This document shows, in pieces, positions 8,023-14,644 of a stretch of 17,874 nt of DNA. Location of the stretch: the NCBI GenBank assembly GCA_001275005.1, contig JWZX01002583.1, positions 1 to 17,874 on the forward strand. The letters are read 5' to 3'. Positions within the stretch are counted from its first letter, which is position 1. Every line of letters starts with the position of its first letter. The DNA is from Chrysochromulina tobinii (Eukaryota > Haptophyta > Prymnesiales > Chrysochromulinaceae). The position numbers and the translations under genes were made by a program. The notes under the pieces are model-generated. The model was not told the DNA's origin. It made no database searches and saw nothing but the letters and a program-made list of their open reading frames with translations.

Positions 8023-9623
8023 ATGACCGCCGACGTCGTCGGCGGCAGCGCCAGACCGACGGCCACGCTCAATTCTGCTTCAGTCGAGCGTGTCGCTGCG
8101 TTCCTCACTCACGAGAGCACTCAGTCGACCCCGCTGAGCGAGCGGATCGCTTTCCTCCGCCAAAAGGGCATCTCGAGCGATGACATTGCCGCCGCACTGC
8201 GGAAGACTGGCCTGTCGCAGCCGAGCGCAGCTACGGCCACCTCTGAAGCTTCACCTCAAGTCGCATCTTCGTCACCGCCTTGGGCATCGCGGCTTGCCAC
8301 GGTGCTAGCCGTGGTCGCCTCGGGCGCGGCGCTCATCCGCACATCAGCCACGGCGAATGCAGCCAAAGCCACCGCCGCCACAGCGGCTACCAGTGCCGCC
8401 GCTGCGGCCGAGGGAACGGCGAGTGTGCATGCGCAGCTGGACGAGCTGGCGGAGCTCAGCAAGGAGCTCTTTGCGCGTCACGCGGCGACCACCAGCGCAG
8501 CGAGCGCGACGGCGAGCGCGGCGGCGCAGGAGGCGGCCAGCGTGCGAGCGGAGCTCGTGGCGCTCACCACCGCACATCGCGAGTTGCAGCAGCAACAGCG
8601 GAGCGTACTCGAGCAGCTGAGCGAGCTGAGTCAGTCGCTCCTCGAGCAGCAGCGCCGCTGGCTGGAGGGCGCGCCGCGCGTGCTGGATGCGAGCGTTGTC
8701 AAGGTGGCCGAGGCGGCCATGGGCAGCCAGGGGGCGGCCAGGGCGGCCAGGGCGGCCAGGGCGGCCAGGGCGGCCAGGGCGGCCAGGGCGGCCAGGGCGG
8801 CCAGGGCGGCGCCGAGAACGGCGCCGAGAACGGCGCAAGCGCTCAGCGAATCTGCGAGCTTGAGCGGCAGCTCGCAGAGAACGAGCAGCGGCTGGCGGCC
8901 GTGGCGGCCGGAGAAGCATGCGCTAAGGAGGCCATCGCGGAGGCCATCGCGTTCGGCGTGCATGAGGCTTCCGCGCAGGATGGTGCGAGTGCTCAGGACG
9001 GCGCCATTGGCCTCGAGGCAGCGAGTGCGAGCGCTCAGGACGGCGCTGTCGGCATCGAGGCAACGTGTGCTCAGGACGGCGCTATCGGCCTCGAGGCAGC
9101 GAGTGCGAGCGCCGATGCAGCGCCCGATGCGGCGATGTGGGCGAGTGTACTCCACGGCTGGAAGGTCGATGAGACGCCCGCGACGGCGCCTTTTGGGCAG
9201 GCTACGGCCTCGACCGCCACGCCTGCCAACGACAATGTGCCGCCCGTCGCCTCGTCAGCTGCGTCTGCCTTCGATGTGGGCGTGCCAGCTGCCGCGCCGG
9301 CTGCCGGCCCAGTCGCTGGCCACAGCCCGGAGGAGGTTCTCCGTTACCTCCACGCTGGCCGAGCCAACTGCTTGCCGTTCACAGAGCCCATCGATGACTC
9401 ACCGGTGCTCCCTGTACCGGTAGGAGGGGTTCGCCTCGGGAGCACGGGTGGCGGCCATGGGAAGCCCGCGCCCTCTGATGCGAGCCCTGCCCAATCACTG
9501 AACACGCCTGCCAAGCAAGTGGACGCCGGCAGCGGCAGTAGGACGATTCAGAAAGATGGGAAGAAGCCGAAACCATGGGACTACGTCACGAGTCAGGTGG
9601 ACGAATTTCAGTCAAATGACTAA
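8023..9623 (+). CDS. PEX14: Peroxin-14 (peroxisomal docking protein), frame broken at a repeat
   Basis: PEX14 sits in the peroxisome membrane and docks the cargo receptor PEX5 together with PEX13. Residues 21-63 are the conserved N-terminal PEX5-binding domain (VERVAAFL...TPLSERIAFLRQKGI...ALRKTG), containing the FLRQKG helix. A hydrophobic Ala/Val segment at about 89-105 is the membrane span. Residues 130-225 are a Gln/Glu/Ala coiled coil. The frame is open to codon 8728-8730; at 8731 two extra G shift it. From 8733 a different frame continues through (GGQ)8, a coiled-coil stretch and imperfect AQDGA repeats to the plant-like C-terminal marks SPEEVLRYLHAG with PIDD (near 9324-9395) and KKPKPWD (9561-9581), ending at 9623. 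Skipping two bases gives about 532 residues, close to the 507 of the Arabidopsis protein. ATG 8023 has A at -3. The break may be an error, a real variant or a small intron. Confidence 0.85.
8733..8804 (+). repeat. 9-bp coding repeat, eight units, (Gly-Gly-Gln)8
   Basis: Eight perfect copies of GGCGGCCAG. In the frame that continues to the PEX14 C-terminus they encode GGQ; in the upstream frame they read as Ala-Ala-Arg. The repeat is entered through GGGG at 8731-8734, two G more than a clean repeat edge would have. Such perfect copies expand and contract easily and are hard to assemble. Confidence 0.95.
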
Positions 9624-10392
9624 AATCCACGTTACTCGGTGTCTGTTGGAAGCCGAGCACCTGATCGAGGGTGATGCGCTGATGTCGGCGCGCGGCGTCG
9701 CGCCGCCGACGCCCCGCGTAGAGCTTTCTATTATTTCTAACGTTAAGAGGAAAACAGTGTTGAAGTGTTGAACAGTAACAACAGAACAACAACAGAAAGT
9801 CGTGAACAACAGAATGTGAACAGAACGAAAATTTTCCTTAACGTTAACAGCAGAACGAAAGGAAATTCGCCGAAGCTGTATGTTTGTGCGCACTGGTGGC
9901 GCGATCCGCGAACGGGGGTGAGGCATCCCCAAAACAAACCCGGTGTTTTTCTAGTGATTTTAACACCACCCACTCTCTCCCTACTCGCTACTGCGAGGCC
10001 CTACTTATGTGGTTATATGTGCGCTCTTGCTAGTGAACTACACAAAAGCTAGCGTTTTTTGCGGGTTGGAAGCGCGGGGGGGTTGGCGGACGTGAACAAT
10101 GTTTAAACAACGTTAACAACACTAACGACTGCTGAACATTAAACAACATTAGGACTTGAAAAAAACACTAAGCCAACGTTAGGAGTCAACATTCACGTTA
10201 GAAAGAGCTCTACCTCTAGCCCCGCGCCCACGGCCCGCGCCGTACAGGGCCGCGTAGCCCGTTAGTCGCGCTGGGCTCCCTCGAGAAATTTTACTCATAC
10301 TGTCTGCGCCCCCCGGACGACCCCGGCAGCTTAACATAAAACGGTACCGCACGACCGCTGCAGGGTGCCGCTCACGCGTCCACTTGCTGAGA
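9624..10392. other. Convergent AT-rich intergenic region with AAC/GTTAAC-rich patches
   Basis: About 770 bases between the 3' ends of PEX14 and the carrier gene. Two patches, near 9730-9870 and 10090-10200, are built of short AACA, AACGTTA and GTTAAC words and are AT-rich against the GC-rich genes. A GC-rich patch (10200-10390) lies next to the carrier stop. No protein-like frame or RNA gene is recognised. Confidence 0.5.
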
Positions 10393-11628
10393 TCATACTC
10401 GCAGCGTCCCCTCTGAACGCATTGGATAGCGTTCACCCAGCACCTTTTTGCAGTAGTCGTTGACGGTGAACCCGATCGCCGACTGCAGCGGCCCCTTGAC
10501 GAACGTGAGCGTGAGTCCCTTGTACAGCCCTCCTGCCACGCCCTCGTTGACATAGATGGAGCGCAGCGCGTGCCAGGTCGAGTGATAGCCACCGTGACCA
10601 GCTTGCATGCGCCGACGCACCACATGGAGAGGGTAGGTGCTCGACTGCGCGAATAGACCGGCCACACCGCCCGCTGCCAGCTTCTGCGCAACCGAGAGCT
10701 CGTAGGGGCTGTAAAGCTGGCCACCGCCGCCGCTGCCGCTCCCGCTGCCGCTGCCGCTCCCGCTCCCGCTCCCGCCGCTGTTGCCGCTGCTGCCGCTCCT
10801 GCTGCTGAAAGTGCTGCTGAAGGTGCTGCTGAAGGTGCTGCTGCTGCTGCCACCGCCGCCGGAGCCGCCGCCGCTGCTGCTGCTGCCGGTGGTGCTGCCG
10901 CTTCCTGCACCGCCTCCTCTGCTTCGGGCGCTGCTGCTGGCGGCGTGCTGCTGCACGTTCCACGCGTGGAGCGCCGCTTTGAACGTCTCGAAGGCCGCAA
11001 AGGAGAGGGCCGAGTAGGGCATGATGCCCAGCAGCGTCGGGCGCAGGCCGGCAAAGAGAGCCGCCGCGCCCTCGCTGCGCAGGATCTCACGCACGCCCTG
11101 GTAGTAGGACCCATAGCGGGGTTTCCCCTCCCACTCCGCGCCGAAGCGCGCTCGCAGTACGTCGAGTGGGTAGGTGAGGCACGTGGCGATCGCTCCGGCG
11201 GTGCCACCGGCTGCGCTCCGTGACCACACGTCTGGGCTGCGCTGCAGGTGGCCACAGATGGACTCCTCGATCATCGCATAGCTCGAGAAGATGATGGCAG
11301 CGTAAGGCACGTCGCGTAGCACTGCGATCGAATTGCCGCGCCAGAGCCCCATCACGCCGGACGTGTTAACAATGCGCTGCGCTGTGCTCATAGCCGCCGA
11401 GACGCTGAAGACGCGATCCGGCGATACCTGGTACATGAGCTTCACGCGGTCTATCGGCGCCGTGCAGAACTTGGAGACGCCGCCGGCGGCAGCGCCGGCA
11501 AGCAGGAGGTTGCCCGCCTTGTCCTTGGGCGGGTCCTCGACCGGTTTGCCACTGACCCAGTGGCGCAACGTGCGCGAATCTCTCCTGATGAGCGCACTCT
11601 GCGGCGGCCCGCCGCCCGCTTGCACCAT
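10393..11628 (-). CDS. Mitochondrial carrier (SLC25), SLC25A42/CoA-carrier-like, with Ser/Gly insert
   Basis: A 411-residue protein with three mitochondrial carrier repeats. It probably moves coenzyme A or adenine nucleotides across the inner mitochondrial membrane, as SLC25A42 and yeast Leu5 do (family knowledge; substrate inferred). Signatures are PIDRVK (58-63), PLDVLR (154-159) and PLHVVRRRMQ (333-342), each followed by a Gly-rich element such as LWRGNS (95-100), LFAGLRPT (191-198) and GLYKGL (367-372). The stretch QSSTYPLHVVRRRMQ with YKGLTLTFVKGP resembles SLC25A42. In the third signature His replaces the usual Asp/Glu. Residues 231-303 are an insert of Ser and Gly between the second and third repeats, the loop expected to face the intermembrane space. 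ATG 11628 has G at -3 and +4. A small gene diverges 262 nt away. Confidence 0.9.
   Translation of the reverse strand: MVQAGGGPPQSALIRRDSRTLRHWVSGKPVEDPPKDKAGNLLLAGAAAGGVSKFCTAPIDRVKLMYQVSPDRVFSVSAAMSTAQRIVNTSGVMGLWRGNSIAVLRDVPYAAIIFSSYAMIEESICGHLQRSPDVWSRSAAGGTAGAIATCLTYPLDVLRARFGAEWEGKPRYGSYYQGVREILRSEGAAALFAGLRPTLLGIMPYSALSFAAFETFKAALHAWNVQQHAASSSARSRGGGAGSGSTTGSSSSGGGSGGGGSSSSTFSSTFSSTFSSRSGSSGNSGGSGSGSGSGSGSGSGGGGQLYSPYELSVAQKLAAGGVAGLFAQSSTYPLHVVRRRMQAGHGGYHSTWHALRSIYVNEGVAGGLYKGLTLTFVKGPLQSAIGFTVNDYCKKVLGERYPMRSEGTLRV
10720..10938 (-). repeat. Ser/Gly-coding microsatellite within the carrier gene
   Basis: The insert is built of short repeated words: GCTGCTGAAGGT-like 12-mers near 10799-10840 (encoding SSTF three times) and CCGCTCCCGCTG-like hexamers near 10728-10790 (encoding Gly-Ser pairs). 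The frame is kept across the tract. It makes the carrier about 73 residues longer than usual. Confidence 0.85.
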
Positions 11629-11890
11629 AACTTCGCGCCGCGCTGAACGCAAATTGGGTTGTCATGCGAGGAGATCGTGTGGTCATCGCGCGTGCAAACG
11701 GCAGAGAAATGCACAGGGTAAAGAGGATACATGTACTTACAGGACCTCATGCTCTTCAGAATCCTTTCGCGGACAAAATTCTAGTACATGTCTTCGATTC
11801 CGCGATTCCGCAAACATTCCGCAAATCCACTTTGTTTGCTTCGCTCAACTTCGATCGGAAAAACCTGTGAGCACACTGCCCCAGCACAGC
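11629..11890. promoter_or_regulatory. Probable bidirectional promoter between carrier and small unknown gene
   Basis: The 262 bases between two divergent ATGs (11628 on minus, 11891 on plus) are less GC-rich than the genes. They contain TACATGTAC at 11728-11736 and a second GTACATGT at 11784-11791. No TATA box at a fixed distance was recognised. The assignment rests on position only. Confidence 0.4.
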
Positions 11891-12439
11891 ATGGAGGCCC
11901 GCAACGCCAGCGAGCCCCCAACTTGGGATCGGCTGGCCGACCTGCTGAGCTCCGGTGCCAACATGGACGCTGTGGGTGCCGCCAAGGCGCACACTGTCAG
12001 TGCTCGCACCGAGGCGGCCACCAAACTGATCGGCAACCACAAGCGCGTCCTCATGGACCTGACGAACCCGTCGATGTCGCTGACCTATGACGGTCTTCGA
12101 AAGCTCACGCAGACGACGCTGCAGCGGCTGCCTCCCGTGATGGTGCACCAGGTCGACTGCTGCCTGCGTGAGGTGTGCCGACGGCTGCTCGGCTGCAAGC
12201 AGGGCGTTTCCGACCTGAACGAGGTGCTGGTCGCCAGCACGCCCGTCGAGGCGATGGTGTGGATGGGCGTGTGGCGATACCTGCACGACCGCATCCAATC
12301 CAGCCCCGAGCAGAAGCCGGGGCGCACGCCAGACATGAGCGAGGAGGCGGCAGCGGCGATGAAAGCTGTCCTCGCGGAGCTCGGTGCCCCGGGATCGAAC
12401 ACGGAGGTCGGCCCCGACCTGCGGTGGAAGTGGAAGTAA
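11891..12439 (+). CDS. Small helical protein of unknown function
   Basis: A 182-residue frame from an ATG in a strong context (A at -3, G at +4) to TAA. I do not recognise the family. It looks mostly helical, with a Leu-rich start (TWDRLADLLSSG, 11-22), a Cys-bearing helix (VDCCLREVCRRLLGC, 88-102) and a Trp-rich helix (VEAMVWMGVWRYLHDRI, 119-135). The last 20 residues are charged and end KWKWK-like (RWKWK, 178-182). No signal peptide or membrane span is seen. The opposite strand is also open here but its frame is Arg/His-rich and less protein-like. It shares its upstream region with the mitochondrial carrier gene, which may mean co-expression (inference). Confidence 0.6.
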   Translation: MEARNASEPPTWDRLADLLSSGANMDAVGAAKAHTVSARTEAATKLIGNHKRVLMDLTNPSMSLTYDGLRKLTQTTLQRLPPVMVHQVDCCLREVCRRLLGCKQGVSDLNEVLVASTPVEAMVWMGVWRYLHDRIQSSPEQKPGRTPDMSEEAAAAMKAVLAELGAPGSNTEVGPDLRWKWK

Positions 12440-12822
12440 CGAATTAGCCCTTTCACTGCGATCGATCGCGTGCCCAAACCGAGGAGACGGCGTGTGCACT
12501 TCCACGCCAAGCTGCTCCAAATGCGCGCATGACACGGCGCAACGTCCGGTCATCACGTCGCATGAATATCAATGTACGCAGATATTACCCAGAGCCGAGA
12601 ACGACCGGGCAGCCGGCGGTACCGGTAGCACTCTAAACATGTTAAATACTTTGTGGTCAAAAAGTCGTCAAGTTTCGTTTGGGTCTGAGGGGTAGTTTTG
12701 GATTTGGATGACTGGTTGGTCTTCCGAAGCCGAGCGGTATTAATCTCGTTAAATTATATGTATCCTAAATGTTAACATGAACCAGAACATTGAAGAGATT
12801 GCTTTTCAACAAAGCATTCCCA
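12440..12822. other. AT-rich spacer after the small unknown gene
   Basis: About 380 bases with falling GC, containing AACATGTT (12638-12645), GTTAAATT and GTTAAC words like those in the 9730-10200 spacer. No protein-like frame or RNA gene is seen. It separates a live gene from the polyketide synthase remnant. Confidence 0.45.
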
Positions 12823-13657
12823 TTACACCACCAGAGTCATAACCCCTGGCTCAAGGTCAAGTTCAAGCTCGTTCCACCGTGTCCGCGACGGCACGCGCTC
12901 GTCTTCGAAGGGCAAGGCCGCGTCGCCGAGCACGAGCGCGGCGGGTCGTCCTTGCGCTGGCGCTGGCGTGGCAGCAAGCACGCGCCACTCGGTCGCGTAC
13001 AGGTGGCGCTGCGCCGGCGCTTCGGGCCGCAGCGCACGCGACTTGAAGCCGTCAAGCTGCGCCCTCGACTGCCCATCGACGCCACCAAGACTGCGATGGA
13101 GACCGCCGCGGCACCTTGCCGAGCCACTGCCTGTGAGCACAAGCACGCACGGATGGTCAGCGCAGGAGCGGGGCGCACAAACAGAGGGCACTTTCTGTGG
13201 CACCCGCAGCACGCACCGCGCACAGCTCGCCGGGTTGCACCACGAAGCCGCGCGTCGTCCACTGCAAACGGCAGAAGCGTCTCGCCGCCTGCGCCTCTCG
13301 AGGCGAGCGCACCACTCGTACAAAGCGCGTCTTTTGGGTCGGCCGAGTGGACCTGCGTGCCCTCTCGAGCCGAGCGTGTGCGCAGTCGCACTGGAGCCCC
13401 ACGCGTGCACCAGCGTGCGGTACTGCAACCCGACCGCGTCGAACCCGTCATAGAGCGCCCAACATCTGCTGCGACAAATGGCTCGCGCAAGGATGCGTGT
13501 TCGAACCCCAAGCAGTCGCACCGGAACAGCAATCCAGTGTGACTAGGATCGACGGCGCCGGCCTCGCGGCTGCACACCTCGAAACGACCTTTTGAGACCA
13601 CACGCACTCGACGAGCACACCGTGTGCCTCGATGGCTGAGACTTGAAGGCGGCACAA
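12823..13657 (-). pseudogene. Decayed polyketide synthase fragment (dehydratase domain and start of ketoreductase linker)
   Basis: Pieces of a modular PKS dehydratase occur in collinear order on the minus strand but in changing frames. They are an N-terminal part (EAHGVLVECV near 13600-13630; VVSKGRFEVCSREAG 13601-13557), the hotdog motif YDGFDAVGLQY followed by RTLVHAWG (13452-13396), ALCTSGALASRGAGGE and LPFAVDDARLRG (about 13316-13236), GELCAVRAAGATESAL (13231-13184), then the linker mark LDGFKSRALRP and RHLYATEW with VLGDAALPF (13056-12907). In PKSs this order marks the DH domain end and the start of the structural KR half. The usual GPxF after GLQY is missing. At least five frame changes in 750 bases, with no start and no flanking KS or AT domain, show it is not a working gene. 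Giant PKSs are common in haptophytes. The product of the parent is unknown. Confidence 0.75.
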
Positions 13658-13750
13658 GCCACGCTCTGCAGACGGACGAAGGACAGCACCGTGAGGATTT
13701 CAAACACAACTGTAGCGGGTTCAATCAGCGTCGGGAGTGGCACCGATGAG

Positions 13751-13882
13751 GCAGTGCCTCAGTAGTGCTTGTCCGTACGCCTCCTCAGTGGCCCGTCGAG
13801 CACGCATCAAGCCGAGCACCTCCTTGCAGGAGGCAACGCCGGCCGCACTGCGCCGCACAATGGAGTCGATGGGGCCGAGACA
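13751..13882 (-). pseudogene. FCH (F-BAR)-like helix fragment
   Basis: A minus-strand open stretch of about 44 codons reads GPIDSIVRRSAAGVASCKEV and then LMRARRATEEAYGQALLRH. This follows the FCH pattern at the start of F-BAR domains: a helix, a Gly, a Cys/Lys-Glu turn, and the RA.(I)EE.YA..L motif. F-BAR proteins bend membranes in endocytosis and actin control. The frame ends 30 bases later and no continuing exon is recognised on either side, so it is probably a broken remnant or a lone exon. It lies directly upstream of the PKS remnant on the same strand. The match is short, so chance likeness is possible. Confidence 0.4.
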
Positions 13883-14644
13883 TTGTCTGATATACCTGGC
13901 TACGCACACGGTCTTTTGTCCACCATCCAGGAGAGAGTGACATGGGGATTTTCTGCGTCTCTCGTGTGAAGTCTGTCCGGTTAGAGAAGTTCAGGAAAAT
14001 TCAATCAAGAGTTCCATTCCGTAAATTGTGTCAGTTTCGTCGTTGGCGAGTTTCTGAAATTCCAGATTGATGACCCAACCAGGGCCGCATTGTGCGGTCG
14101 GCCTTCGTCCTATCTCCACAACCAAAACGTAGTGAGTGGGGGTGTGGGGCCTTCGCACGAACGCGGGCAGCAGCACAGGGTGCCTGGGTGCTGGGCGCCC
14201 CAATAGCCGCCACACGGACAGATAAGCGCCCCCACAGCCGCCAAGATGCGTGCGCGCGCCCACAGTGGGTGTAAAATGTTGACAAAGATATCACGATTCA
14301 AGTAGCCATAGACACGAATCCTTGATACAAGTTTCATGCACGGATGCATGCAGGAACACATTCATATTACAGTCCAAATCTGGATTTTTGTTATTCAGCC
14401 GCGGACCCCACTGCTGGCCACGAAGAAAAATCGCGACGCATCCTCCGCGATACGAGCGAAGCCGAGCACGGAGAGCAGAGTCCATAGTCATGGAGCTTGC
14501 AAGCCGCAATGATGGTCTTGTACTCGTCCCGGGCAGCACGTCGAGGAGCAGCGCCAGACAAGCAGATGACCACCGTGCCATCAAGGCCAGTCATGACCAA
14601 GTTCGATTTGCTGCACCCCCTAGCTCAGCAGGTAACCCGAGTGA
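13883..14644. other. Region of uncertain content upstream of the long gene
   Basis: About 760 bases without a firm gene. On the minus strand, 14480-14600 reads MTGLDGTVVICLSG and then ARDEYKTIIAACKLHDYGL, which looks protein-like but matches nothing I know. On the plus strand, an ATG at 14490 in a good context could start a first exon of the long gene (14490-14631), with GTAACC donor at 14632 and TAG acceptor at 14711 joining in frame; this is a hypothesis. The rest shows no recognisable feature. Confidence 0.35.

Noticed and set aside
11333-11890. Upstream extension of the small unknown gene to a start at 11333
   Set aside because: It would run antisense through the carrier coding region and adds Arg/Ser-rich shadow sequence; ATG 11891 has the better context.
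11756-12556. Minus-strand reading frame of 266 codons opposite the small unknown gene
   Set aside because: Its composition is Arg/His/Leu-rich as expected of an antisense shadow, and the plus frame has the better start context and helix pattern.
12790-13542. Plus-strand reading frame of 250 codons over the PKS relic
   Set aside because: Arg/Ala/His-rich shadow without motifs; the recognisable PKS motifs are all on the minus strand.
14617-14640. tRNA-like D-arm (CTAGCTCAGCAGGTAACCCG)
   Set aside because: The word resembles a tRNA D-arm, but no acceptor stem, anticodon arm or T-arm follows at proper spacing. It fits a splice donor (CAG|GTAACC) better.
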